From the NCBI GenBank assembly GCA_001771935.1, contig MERD01000071.1:126624-165416 (forward strand): a stretch of DNA of 38,793 bases, written 5' to 3'. Shown in pieces: positions 8,794 to 17,644 of the stretch. This DNA comes from Betaproteobacteria bacterium RIFCSPLOWO2_02_FULL_67_26 (GTDB lineage: Bacteria; Pseudomonadota; Gammaproteobacteria; Burkholderiales; SG8-41). How positions within the stretch are numbered: position 1 is the first letter of the stretch; each line of letters starts with the position of its first letter. The notes under the pieces are model-generated. The model saw only the letters and a list, made by a program, of their open reading frames with translations, was not told the origin of the DNA and did not search any database. The position numbers and the translations under genes were made by a program.

Positions 8794-10125
8794 TCAATCC
8801 GCAGGCAGCGCGTCGAGGAGCTCCACCGTGCGCCCGGCGAGCAGTTCGATCTCGTCGTCGCCGATCACGTAGGGTGGCATGAAATAGACCGTGTTCCCGA
8901 GCGGCCGCAGCAGCAGCTCGCGCTCCAGCGCGTGGGCGAAGAAGCGGCGGGTGAACAAAGGGTCCGCGGTCTGGACATCAAAAGCCCAGATCATGCCGGT
9001 GTTGCGGAAGTGTGCCACCCGGGGATGCCGCGCAATCGCCTGCGCGGCCGTGGTGATGCGCGCGCTCCGCGCCCGGTTCGCCTCGATCACCTGCTCGCCG
9101 TCGAAGATATCGAGGGTCGCCAGCGCGGCGCGGCAGGCGAGCGTGTTGCCGGTGTAGGAATGCGAGTGCAGGAAGCCGCGCGTCACGTCGTCGTCGTAAA
9201 ACGCTTGGTAGATCGCGCCGCGCGTCATCACGACGGAGAGCGGCAGATAGCCGCCGGTGATGCCCTTGGACAGCAGAAGAAAATCCGGCGTGATGGCGGC
9301 TTGCTGGTGCGCGAAGAAACTGCCGGTGCGCCCGAACCCGGTCATGATCTCGTCGGCGATGAAGTGCACCTCGTAGCGGTTGCAGATCGCCCGTGCCCGG
9401 CGCAGGTATTCCGCGTCGTGCATCGCCATCCCGCTCGCGCCCTGCACCAGCGGCTCCACGATCAGCGCCGCGGTTTCGGCGTGGTGTTGTTGAAGATGCT
9501 GCTCCAGGGCGGCAGCGCAGCGCGCCGCGTAATCGCGCGCCGACTCCCCCTTCTCCGCGAGACGCCAGTCGGGGCTCGCGACCTGGCTCGACGCCATGAC
9601 GAGCGGCGCATAGGTGTCCTTGAACAGGCGCACGTCGCTCACCGCCAGCGCGCCGAGGGTCTCGCCGTGATAGCTGCCCGCGAGGCTGACGAAGCGGGTC
9701 TTGGCCGGTCGGCCGCGGTTGCGCCAGTAGTGATAGCTCATCTTGAGCGCGATCTCGACCGCGGAAGCGCCGTCGCTCGCGTAGAAGCAATGCCCGAGCG
9801 CGCCGCCGGTCGCCCGCGCGAGGCGCTCGGAGGGCGCCACCACCGGCTCGTGGCTGAAGCCGGCGAGCAGCACGTGCTCGAGCTGTCCGAGCTGGTCGGC
9901 GAGCGCGGCGCCGATGCGAGGATTGCAGTGGCCGAACAGGTTGACCCACCACGAGCTGATGGCGTCCAGGTAGCGCCGGCCATCAAAATCGTAGAGCCAG
10001 CAACCGGCGCCCCGCGCGACCGGAACCAGCGGCAGCCACTCGTGTTGCTTCATCTGGGTGCAGGGATGCCACACCGCGGCAAGACTGCGCTTTAGCAGCA
10101 GTTCGTTGCGAGTGCTAGTTTGCAT
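8794..10125 (-). CDS. bioA: Adenosylmethionine-8-amino-7-oxononanoate aminotransferase
   Basis: A 443-aa class III PLP aminotransferase (E. coli BioA is 429). It makes 7,8-diaminopelargonate from KAPA using S-adenosylmethionine as amino donor, in biotin synthesis. Diagnostic segments are WHPCTQMKQHEWLP near the N-terminus, ISSWWVNLFGHCNPRI, YASDGASAVEIALKM, ADEIMTGFGRTGSFFA (Asp about 258 contacts the PLP pyridine), and LLSKGITGGYLPLSVV with Schiff-base Lys at about 287. The MKQHEW and SSWW segments set BioA apart from other class III aminotransferases. Other bio genes (bioF, bioD, bioB, bioC) are absent from the window. The TGA at 8794 directly abuts the dacB 5' region. Confidence 0.94.
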   Translation of the reverse strand: MQTSTRNELLLKRSLAAVWHPCTQMKQHEWLPLVPVARGAGCWLYDFDGRRYLDAISSWWVNLFGHCNPRIGAALADQLGQLEHVLLAGFSHEPVVAPSERLARATGGALGHCFYASDGASAVEIALKMSYHYWRNRGRPAKTRFVSLAGSYHGETLGALAVSDVRLFKDTYAPLVMASSQVASPDWRLAEKGESARDYAARCAAALEQHLQQHHAETAALIVEPLVQGASGMAMHDAEYLRRARAICNRYEVHFIADEIMTGFGRTGSFFAHQQAAITPDFLLLSKGITGGYLPLSVVMTRGAIYQAFYDDDVTRGFLHSHSYTGNTLACRAALATLDIFDGEQVIEANRARSARITTAAQAIARHPRVAHFRNTGMIWAFDVQTADPLFTRRFFAHALERELLLRPLGNTVYFMPPYVIGDDEIELLAGRTVELLDALPAD

Positions 10126-10187
10126 TTTTTTCGAGGAAGCCTTAGAAAATGAAAAAAGTGTAGCACCCGGAAAGGAGCTGACCCGTC

Positions 10188-10829
10188 ATGCGGTTGCTTG
10201 AGCGCATCGAGGACCAGATGGCCGCGACCGGCCTGCCGCTGGTGGGCATCACGCTCGCGGCGGTGCCCTGCCCCGACACGCCGGTGATTCTCACGCTGCA
10301 CTGGCACGGCTTCATCAAGGAGCGGCTGGGCGAAGTTGAGCAGGCCGAGGCGGTGTCCTACACCCCGCTGCCGAGCTCCGCGCTGCAACTGAACGACCGG
10401 TGGCGCGATCTGGTTGCCGTGGATCGTGCCGCAATGGAGGCGGCGTGGGAACTGGGCGCATGGGACGTCGCGCGCGCCGAGCGCAAGGGCTGCATGCGGC
10501 CCGGCGCGCCGTCCACCGAATCACTCGAATGTCTTCAGGCGTTCGGCGCGTTCCCGTTCGGCATCAACGGCAACCAGGTGGTGGTGGTGGATGCGCCTGA
10601 TGCCGATGAACTGCTGCAGCTTGCGGCGAGCCGCGGTTACCTCATGTGGCTGTTCCGGCCGGTCAGTGGCGGCATCTGGGCCGAAGTTGCCGATGACGCG
10701 ACGCTGACCTCCAGGGGCCGGCGGCCTCCACCCTGTCCGCATCGTCCGATCCCGCCCCGCTGCGACGGCAACCGCAAGACGGTTTATCGCTTCGGGGTCT
10801 CCACCAGTACCCCGCCGGGCCTGGACTAA
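10188..10829 (+). CDS. Conserved hypothetical protein upstream of groES
   Basis: A 213-aa soluble protein that I do not recognise. It has no signal peptide or membrane segment. It starts MRLLERIEDQMAATGLPLVG after a strong AAGGAG ribosome site about 9 bases ahead of the ATG. The first ~165 residues look globular, with hydrophobic strands such as LVGITLAAVPC, VILTLHWHGFI and GNQVVVVDAPDADELLQLA. The last 45 residues are rich in Pro/Arg and look disordered. It is divergent from bioA with only 62 bases between them, and lies about 200 bases upstream of groES in the same direction. Codon use resembles its neighbours, so it is probably a real gene. Confidence 0.7.
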   Translation: MRLLERIEDQMAATGLPLVGITLAAVPCPDTPVILTLHWHGFIKERLGEVEQAEAVSYTPLPSSALQLNDRWRDLVAVDRAAMEAAWELGAWDVARAERKGCMRPGAPSTESLECLQAFGAFPFGINGNQVVVVDAPDADELLQLAASRGYLMWLFRPVSGGIWAEVADDATLTSRGRRPPPCPHRPIPPRCDGNRKTVYRFGVSTSTPPGLD

Positions 10830-10890
10830 CCAGCTAGTTTTTCAGTGTTTTCCTGCGGCTTACGGATACGCGCCGCCCGGGGTCGTGTGT

Positions 10891-10917
10891 GCCAACAGCA
10901 GTGTATTGACTGTTGGC
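10891..10917. promoter_or_regulatory. Perfect 8-bp inverted repeat upstream of the groES promoter
   Basis: GCCAACAG (10891-10898) and CTGTTGGC (10910-10917) are perfect reverse complements separated by 11 bases. No T-tract follows, so it is a weak candidate for a terminator of the 10188-10829 gene. The spacing between arm centres (19 bases) would suit a dimeric regulator. The role is unknown. Confidence 0.4.
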
Positions 10918-10933
10918 TTGTACGGCTAACCTA

Positions 10934-10962
10934 TTGACATTATGTGATCTTATCCGTATTAT
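10934..10962 (+). promoter_or_regulatory. Sigma-70 promoter of groESL
   Basis: TTGACA (10934-10939) is a perfect -35 box. TATTAT (10957-10962) is a -10 box with one mismatch, 17 bases away. The -10 box overlaps the first base of the CIRCE operator, and transcription should start about 7 bases further, inside CIRCE. I saw no clear sigma-32 promoter (CTTGAA / CCCCAT-type) here, which suggests HrcA control. Confidence 0.8.
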
Positions 10963-10988
10963 TAGCACTCGATAGAGACGAGTGCCAA
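10962..10988. promoter_or_regulatory. CIRCE operator (HrcA binding site)
   Basis: TTAGCACTC (10962-10970), nine spacer bases, then GAGTGCCAA (10980-10988). The CIRCE consensus is TTAGCACTC-N9-GAGTGCTAA, so there is a single mismatch in the right arm. It lies between the -10 box and the groES ribosome site, the classic position for HrcA repression of groESL. hrcA itself is not in the window. Confidence 0.93.
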
Positions 10989-11033
10989 GCACTCCTTCTC
11001 AGTCATTCAGGTTAATTCATAGGAGGCTCAACC

Positions 11034-12996
<1,963 letters not shown>

Positions 12997-13022
12997 CTCA
13001 CGAAGCCGCGAGCAGCAGTCGC

Positions 13023-13050
13023 AAAAAACCCCGCAGTCGCGGGGTTTTTT
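13023..13050 (+). terminator. Rho-independent terminator of groESL
   Basis: CCCCGC (13029-13034), tetraloop AGTC, GCGGGG (13039-13044), followed by six T (13045-13050). Six A precede the stem, so it could also work on the other strand. It lies 26 bases after the groEL stop. Confidence 0.92.
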
Positions 13051-13067
13051 GTTGCCCTCAATTTGCC

Positions 13068-13096
13068 TTGACGCTAGCGGTGATTAACGCTTTAAT
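13068..13096 (+). promoter_or_regulatory. Promoter of tRNA-Phe
   Basis: TTGACG (13068-13073), 17 bases, then TTTAAT (13091-13096), followed by the GC-rich stretch ACCGCGC before the expected start near 13103. A GC-rich discriminator is usual for stable-RNA promoters under stringent control. The mature tRNA begins at 13113, so a short 5' leader is expected for RNase P to remove. Confidence 0.7.
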
Positions 13097-13112
13097 ACCG
13101 CGCTTTCTCGGA

Positions 13113-13188
<76 letters not shown>

Positions 13189-13198
13189 CTCCCTTCCC

Positions 13199-13474
13199 CT
13201 ATTTCTGCCGCACGAGTCCGCCCGCTTCCCGCACCGCATCATTCCAGCGCTGCATGGCGTTGGCGGCCTTGTCGACCAGCACCGGGTTGCTCCCACGCTC
13301 AACCAGCTCCGCCAGCCGGGCGATGATGTCGACGGCTTCATAGTGCAGCGCGATCAGGGCGGCCGTGGATTTCGACGGGCCCTCGCCGACTAGCACGACT
13401 TTTTCCCGGAAGGTCTTGCCGGGCTTGACCTGCTCGGCGAGCCTCACCCATTCGGGGAGCGGAATCCTGCTCAT
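13199..13474 (-). CDS. Small hypothetical protein (91 aa)
   Basis: A 91-aa cytoplasmic-looking protein without signal peptide, membrane segment or recognised motif. It is probably mostly alpha-helical (ALIALHYEAVDIIARLAELVE and DKAANAMQRWNDAVREAGG). The ATG at 13474 is preceded by AGGAGA about 6 bases ahead, so it is likely translated. It is the last gene of the minus-strand CoA-metabolism cluster, 114 bases after the 3-hydroxyacyl-CoA dehydrogenase. A long hairpin lies between them. It converges with tRNA-Phe, ending 11 bases from it. I do not recognise the family. Confidence 0.65.
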   Translation of the reverse strand: MSRIPLPEWVRLAEQVKPGKTFREKVVLVGEGPSKSTAALIALHYEAVDIIARLAELVERGSNPVLVDKAANAMQRWNDAVREAGGLVRQK

Positions 13475-13518
13475 GGATGTTCTCCTGACATGTAATCGAG
13501 GGATTGATTCTGCGCTCG

Positions 13519-13561
13519 CCGCGCGTTGAACGGTAATTTATTGGTCCGTTCGAACGCGCGG
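13519..13561. repeat. Long imperfect hairpin in the intercistronic gap
   Basis: CCGCGCGTTGAACGG (13519-13533) pairs with CCGTTCGAACGCGCGG (13546-13561) over 15 bp with one bulged base and a 12-base AT-rich loop. There is no T-tract on either side, so it does not look like an intrinsic terminator. It separates the dehydrogenase gene from the 91-aa gene. Confidence 0.7.
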
Positions 13562-13588
13562 AATTAAACCCGCGCGCAGCGTCGGGAT

Positions 13589-14512
13589 TTAATCGGACTT
13601 GAGGATTTCCATGCCCGCCTGCAGGCAGCGCTCGATGCGCGCCTTTTCCTTCGCGATCGACTCATCGGTCCATTCCCAGAAGCCGCGCTTCGACTTCATG
13701 CCGAGGTGGCCCTTGTCGACCAACGCCTTCACCATGGGCGCGGGCGTCTTGTTGTTGTAGAGGTGGGGGTAGAGCGCTGCGGCGACGATAGTATTGGTGT
13801 CCCAGCCCGACATCTCCTTCTGCAGGATCGGGCCGCAGGCGATGAAGCGGAAACCGAAGCCGTAGCGCACCGCGGTGTCGATGCCCTCCGGCGACACGAC
13901 GCCGTCGGCGATGAGGTAGAGCGCCTCGCGCATCATGGCGTGCTGCAGGCGGTTGCCGACGAAGCCCGGTATGTCCTTCTTGACCCAGACCGGCGCCTTG
14001 CCGAGCGTTTTCATCAGGCCGACCAGGCCCTCGGCGACCCTGGGGTCGGTGAATTCCGCGCTCACCACCTCGACCAGCGGCACCAGGTGCGCCGGCATGA
14101 AGAAATGCAGCCCCGCGACGCGCGCGCGGTGCTTCAGCGCCCGCCCGATCTCGCCGATGGGAAAGTTCGAGGTGTTGCTCGCGAGCGGGATTTCGGGGCG
14201 CGCGAGCGCCTCGATCTCGCTGAACAGCTTCTGCTTGAGCGGCAGGTCCTCGAGCGCGGCCTCGACCACCAGGCCGATCTCCGTCCAGGGCAGCGCCTCG
14301 AGCTTCGCGTAGGGTTTGACGCCTCCCGCGTTGGCCGATGGCGCGCCGAGCTTTTCCAGTCCAGTGGAGATGCGCGCCGGCAGGGCGTCGCGCGTCCTTT
14401 GCGACGGGCTCATCACGTGCACGTTCCAGCCGCCAGCCGCAAAGACGATGGCGATGTCGCCGCCCATGATGCCGCCGCCGACGACGGCGACGCCGGGTTT
14501 AGACTGCGCCAT
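13589..14512 (-). CDS. 3-hydroxyacyl-CoA dehydrogenase family protein
   Basis: A 307-aa NAD-dependent dehydrogenase of the 3HCDH family, which oxidises L-3-hydroxyacyl-CoA-type substrates. The Rossmann motif is VVGGGIMGGDIA (GGGIMG at residues 12-17). The catalytic region has SNTSNFPI (Ser 112) and the His-Glu pair in HFFMPAHLVPLVEVV (His 136, Glu 148). The C-terminal domain has DIPGFVGNRLQHAMMREAL and KSKRGFWEW. The length matches single-function members such as 3-hydroxybutyryl-CoA or L-carnitine dehydrogenases, not fused FadB. The ATG follows a CTGGAG site. Its place after CoA-transferase, hydratase and lyase genes suggests a role in the same acyl-CoA pathway, but the substrate is unknown. 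Confidence 0.88.
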   Translation of the reverse strand: MAQSKPGVAVVGGGIMGGDIAIVFAAGGWNVHVMSPSQRTRDALPARISTGLEKLGAPSANAGGVKPYAKLEALPWTEIGLVVEAALEDLPLKQKLFSEIEALARPEIPLASNTSNFPIGEIGRALKHRARVAGLHFFMPAHLVPLVEVVSAEFTDPRVAEGLVGLMKTLGKAPVWVKKDIPGFVGNRLQHAMMREALYLIADGVVSPEGIDTAVRYGFGFRFIACGPILQKEMSGWDTNTIVAAALYPHLYNNKTPAPMVKALVDKGHLGMKSKRGFWEWTDESIAKEKARIERCLQAGMEILKSD

Positions 14513-14560
14513 GGGTTGCTCCAGGAGGGATGCGTCCGGGCAGCGCCAGACGGGCCCGCG

Positions 14561-15448
14561 TCAGTGGTTGCTGACGCGGGTCGCCGTCCACTTCACTTCG
14601 TTGCCGGTGTCGGGCTGCTTGAATACGCCCTGGATGGTGTTGCCGGAAACGCGCCCCGTGAAATCGCGGCGGATGGAGCCGCTGATGCCGGTGGTTTCGT
14701 GGATCGAGAAGCTGATCTGGTCACCGTGGAGCTTGACGTTGCGCAGCTGCCCCATCCTGCCGTTGTCGAGCTTGGCAAGCCCCTCGACCTGCTGGAACTG
14801 CTGGCGCAGCATGAGCTCGTATTCCTTCTGGCCGCCGCCGGCGGCGGCGCTCCAGCGCCAGGTACCCTCGACCTGCGCCGGCACGATCCACAGGTAGGCG
14901 GTGCGGCCCTCGACGTTGTCGGTCTGGTCGGGCTGCCAGTCGTCCATGCTGAAGGCGTGCGACACGACGCGGGTGCCGGGTTTCATCTTCAGGATCGTCG
15001 GGCGCAGTTTCAAGTTCAGGCTCGGCAGGAGATAGAGCGTGACGACGGTGGCGTGGCTGAAGTCGGTCTCGAAGATGTCGCCGCGAATGAATTTCGCCCG
15101 GGCGGAAACGCCTTCCTTGACGGCGGCGCGCTCGGAGAGCACGACCATGTCGGGATTGTATTCGACGCCCGTCGCCTGGACGCCGCGCTTGGCCGCGGTG
15201 ATGACGGTGCGCCCGTCGCCGCTGCCGAGATCGTAATGGATGTCTTGGGTCGTCAACTTCGCCATGTCGAGCATGCGCTCGACCAGCGCCTGCGGCGTCG
15301 GCACCCAGATGACGTCCTTGCCTTCCTGGCCGACGGTCGGGGTGTACTCCCTGTCCTTGGCGGCGTTCTGCGCCGAAGCGGGCAGGGCGAGCGCGGCGGC
15401 AAGCAAGGCGGCGAAAAAACCGGGTGCAGTCAGCGTCGAGCGATGCAT
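14561..15448 (-). CDS. Exported SAM-dependent methyltransferase-like protein
   Basis: A 295-aa protein combining a signal peptide (residues 1-26, FFAALLAAALALPASA-Q) with a class I methyltransferase fold. Motif I is DLGSGDGR (73-80), the ribose-binding acidic residue is Glu 96 in GVEYNPDMV, and a later strand reads ATVVTLYLLPSLNLKLRP. The C-terminal third (from about 190) is a separate beta-rich region (GRMGQLRNVKLHGDQISFSI). An exported methyltransferase is unexpected because SAM is cytoplasmic, so either the protein stays membrane-tethered or the fold has another use. It lies 48 bases after the dehydrogenase start and 28 bases from the CoA-transferase stop, so it is likely in the same operon. 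Confidence 0.75.
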   Translation of the reverse strand: MHRSTLTAPGFFAALLAAALALPASAQNAAKDREYTPTVGQEGKDVIWVPTPQALVERMLDMAKLTTQDIHYDLGSGDGRTVITAAKRGVQATGVEYNPDMVVLSERAAVKEGVSARAKFIRGDIFETDFSHATVVTLYLLPSLNLKLRPTILKMKPGTRVVSHAFSMDDWQPDQTDNVEGRTAYLWIVPAQVEGTWRWSAAAGGGQKEYELMLRQQFQQVEGLAKLDNGRMGQLRNVKLHGDQISFSIHETTGISGSIRRDFTGRVSGNTIQGVFKQPDTGNEVKWTATRVSNH

Positions 15449-15476
15449 GTTGATCTCCGATTCAGGGGCGCATAGT

Positions 15477-16685
15477 TTACAGCAGGCGGCCGTCCGTCGT
15501 GGCTCCGCTCGCGATCATCGCGTCAATCGCCGCATCGTCATAGCCCGCTTCGCGCAGGATCTCGACGCTGTGCTGGCCGAGCTTGGGCGCCGGGTTCCAT
15601 TCGCGGCGCACCCCGGACGACCATTTATTCGGAAGCCGCATGCTGCGCGTCTTGCCCTCCGTGGGGTGGTCCTTGAGCTCGAAGAAGCCGACGTCCTTCA
15701 AGTGCGCGTCCTCGAGCAGGCTGTCGAGCGTGTTGTAGGACATCGCCGGCACGTCGAGGCGGTCGAAGGCCTCGAGCCACTCGCCGGTCGTCCTCGACTT
15801 CAGCGCGTCGATGCGGACCTGGAAGTACTCCTTCACGTGGGCGAAGCGGGCCGGCACGCTGGAGAAGCGCGGGTCGGTCTTCAGCTCGGGGCGCCCGATC
15901 GCGTCGAAGAAGGCGAACGCCTGCTCATCGGTATTGGCCGAGATGCAGATGTAGCCGTCCCGGGTGGGAATCGGGCGGTTGCTGGCGTCGAGTATGCGCG
16001 GGTCCCCGGCCGGCCCCAGGGGCGGCTCGAAGGTCCTCAGGTACATGTGCTCCTCGAGCACGAACTTGACCAGGTTCTCGAACATCGGGATCTGGATGGA
16101 GCATCCCGCGCCGCTCCGGGTCCGCCCGTAGAGCGCCATGGCGATCATCTGCACCGCGATCAGTCCCACCACCTTGTCCGCCACCACCATCGGCACGAAA
16201 CGCGGCTCGCCGGTCACGAGGTGGTGCAGCGCGGCCATGCCGCCCGCGCCCTGGATGATCGTGTCGTAGGCGGGCCGGTCGCGGTAGCGCCCCTCCTGGC
16301 CGAAGCCGAACAGGCCGCAGTAGATGAGCTTGGGGTTGACGGCGCGCACGTCGTCGTAGGCGAGCTTCAGGCGCGCCATCGACCGCGGGCGGTTGTTCCA
16401 GATCATCACGTCGGCGCGCCCGACCAGTTTCATCAATGCCGAGTGCCCGGCCGGGTTCTTGAGATCGAGCACGATGCTGCGCTTGTTGCGGTTGAGATGC
16501 AGGAACTTGGCGCCCATGCCCGGCGTCACCGATTTTCCGTTCATCACCCGGACCAGGTCGCCCGCCTTCGATTCCACCTTGATCACGTCCGCGCCGTGAT
16601 CGGCGAGGATCTGGGTAGCGAGCGGCCCGACCACGACCGAGGTCAGGTCGAGGATGCGCACGCCCTCCAGCGGACCGCCCGCCAT
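15477..16685 (-). CDS. CaiB/BaiF family III CoA-transferase (copy B)
   Basis: A 402-aa family III CoA-transferase of typical length. These enzymes move CoA between carboxylic acids through an aspartyl-CoA intermediate. It shows the N-terminal LEGVRILDLTSVVVGPLATQ, the nucleotide-contact segment GADVIKVES, LNRNKRSIVLDLK, and the expected catalytic Asp 170 in PMVVADKVVGLIAVQ. ATG 16685 was chosen because it fits the family start; a TTG at 16712 would add nine residues from repeat sequence. It lies 58 bases after the MaoC-like gene. With a second CoA-transferase four genes away it may activate the acid substrate or recycle CoA. The substrate is not predictable from sequence. Confidence 0.92.
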   Translation of the reverse strand: MAGGPLEGVRILDLTSVVVGPLATQILADHGADVIKVESKAGDLVRVMNGKSVTPGMGAKFLHLNRNKRSIVLDLKNPAGHSALMKLVGRADVMIWNNRPRSMARLKLAYDDVRAVNPKLIYCGLFGFGQEGRYRDRPAYDTIIQGAGGMAALHHLVTGEPRFVPMVVADKVVGLIAVQMIAMALYGRTRSGAGCSIQIPMFENLVKFVLEEHMYLRTFEPPLGPAGDPRILDASNRPIPTRDGYICISANTDEQAFAFFDAIGRPELKTDPRFSSVPARFAHVKEYFQVRIDALKSRTTGEWLEAFDRLDVPAMSYNTLDSLLEDAHLKDVGFFELKDHPTEGKTRSMRLPNKWSSGVRREWNPAPKLGQHSVEILREAGYDDAAIDAMIASGATTDGRLL

Positions 16686-16698
16686 CAGCGTGCGCTCC

Positions 16699-16732
16699 AA
16701 GGCAGAAGGCAAAAGGCAGAAGGATGAAGGAA
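16699..16732. repeat. Low-complexity GGCAGAA/GGCAAAA repeat
   Basis: Short near-tandem units (AAGGCAGAAGGC, AAAAGGCAGAAGGATGAAGG) fill most of the 58-base gap between the MaoC-like gene and CoA-transferase copy B. On the minus strand this is a pyrimidine-rich CCTTCTGCCTTTTGCC run. It resembles slippage-type junction repeats seen elsewhere in the window. Confidence 0.6.
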
Positions 16733-16743
16733 GACCTGCGAAC

Positions 16744-17595
16744 TCATCGGAATTCGGCTTCGGCGGTGAGGGCGAGGGCGCCGTCGGGGTTGAGCGCCCA
16801 CAGCTTCGCCGTCCGGTTGTCGGCCGACGGCTCGCCCCCGAACGTGATCGGCTGGTTCACGAACAGCGCGCGCACGTTGCGCGAGGCGATGTGGCGCATC
16901 GGCGTGGAGGCGTGGGTGCGCGCCAGCTCGAACACGAGCAGCGTGGTGAGGCCGCCGTTCATGATCAGGTCCGGATAGCCCTCGACCCGGGTCACGTACG
17001 GTTTGTCGTAGTGGATGCGATGCCCGTTGAAGGTGAGGGCGGAATAGCGAAAGAGCATCACCGGGTCGGGCGTGACCGTGCGGCTCCACACCGTCCGCCC
17101 GGGCGCGGGTTGGGGCGGCTGCGGCGGCGTGCCCCCGGGCGCGGCCTCGCGGTAGACGAAATCCTGCTCTTCGGTGATGGCGAGGCCGCGCGGGCTCGCG
17201 ATGTCGGTCTTGACGGTCACGAACACCATCTGGCCGGTGCGCCCCCGCTTGCTCGTCACGTCCTGGATGACCGAGTCGCGCCGCACGGCGTCGCCCACTT
17301 GCAGATCCGCGTGAAAGGTGGTGCGCTTGCCGGCGAACATGCGCCGCGGCAGCGGCACCGGCGGCAGGAAGTCGCCGCGCTCCGGGTGCCCGTCCGCGCC
17401 GATCTGCGAATGGCGCACCACGCGCGGGAACAGGATCTGGTGCCAGCCGATCGGCAGGGGATCGCCCATTTTCGGGAACGGGTCGTCGCGGTCGAGCGTC
17501 GCGGCGAGCCGGTGCACCGCCGGGACGGTGACGTAGTCCACGGCCGATTCCTTCTGGCCGATCCACTCCTTGAGCTTTTCCAGTTCTTGCATCAT
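16744..17595 (-). CDS. MaoC/FAS1-type hydratase, mesaconyl- or itaconyl-CoA hydratase-like
   Basis: A 283-aa double hot-dog protein. The N-terminal FAS1-like dehydratase half covers about residues 1-150. The C-terminal MaoC half carries the hydratase motif YSALTFNGHRIHYDKPY, with the Asn/His (190-192) and His/Asp (195-197) cluster that forms the catalytic site. It should add water across an enoyl-CoA double bond. Length and two-domain layout match mesaconyl-C4-CoA hydratase (Meh) and itaconyl-CoA hydratase. The neighbours, a CitE-like lyase and family III CoA-transferases, are the same partners Meh has in the 3-hydroxypropionate bicycle. The exact substrate is inferred from context only. Start: two adjacent ATGs (17595, 17592). 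Confidence 0.8.
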   Translation of the reverse strand: MMQELEKLKEWIGQKESAVDYVTVPAVHRLAATLDRDDPFPKMGDPLPIGWHQILFPRVVRHSQIGADGHPERGDFLPPVPLPRRMFAGKRTTFHADLQVGDAVRRDSVIQDVTSKRGRTGQMVFVTVKTDIASPRGLAITEEQDFVYREAAPGGTPPQPPQPAPGRTVWSRTVTPDPVMLFRYSALTFNGHRIHYDKPYVTRVEGYPDLIMNGGLTTLLVFELARTHASTPMRHIASRNVRALFVNQPITFGGEPSADNRTAKLWALNPDGALALTAEAEFR

Positions 17596-17628
17596 GGCCG
17601 GTTTTCCTAACGTGAGTTTCTAATCATC

Positions 17629-17641
17629 CATCACCCATCAC
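17629..17641 (-). repeat. Post-stop short repeat after the citE-like gene
   Basis: On the minus strand the 13-mer GTGATGGGTGATG follows three bases after the TGA of the CitE-like gene and continues GATGATTA. It is identical to the copies at 2051-2063 and 31197-31209. Confidence 0.7.
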
Positions 17642-17644
17642 GCC

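Noticed and set aside
10891..10917. Inverted repeat as a terminator of the 10188-10829 gene
   Set aside because: The 11-base loop is long and no T-tract follows, so an intrinsic terminator is not supported.
16699..16732. GGCAGAA repeats as a CRISPR or mobile-element remnant
   Set aside because: The units are 7-12 bases with no spacers and no cas or transposase gene nearby; simple slippage explains them.
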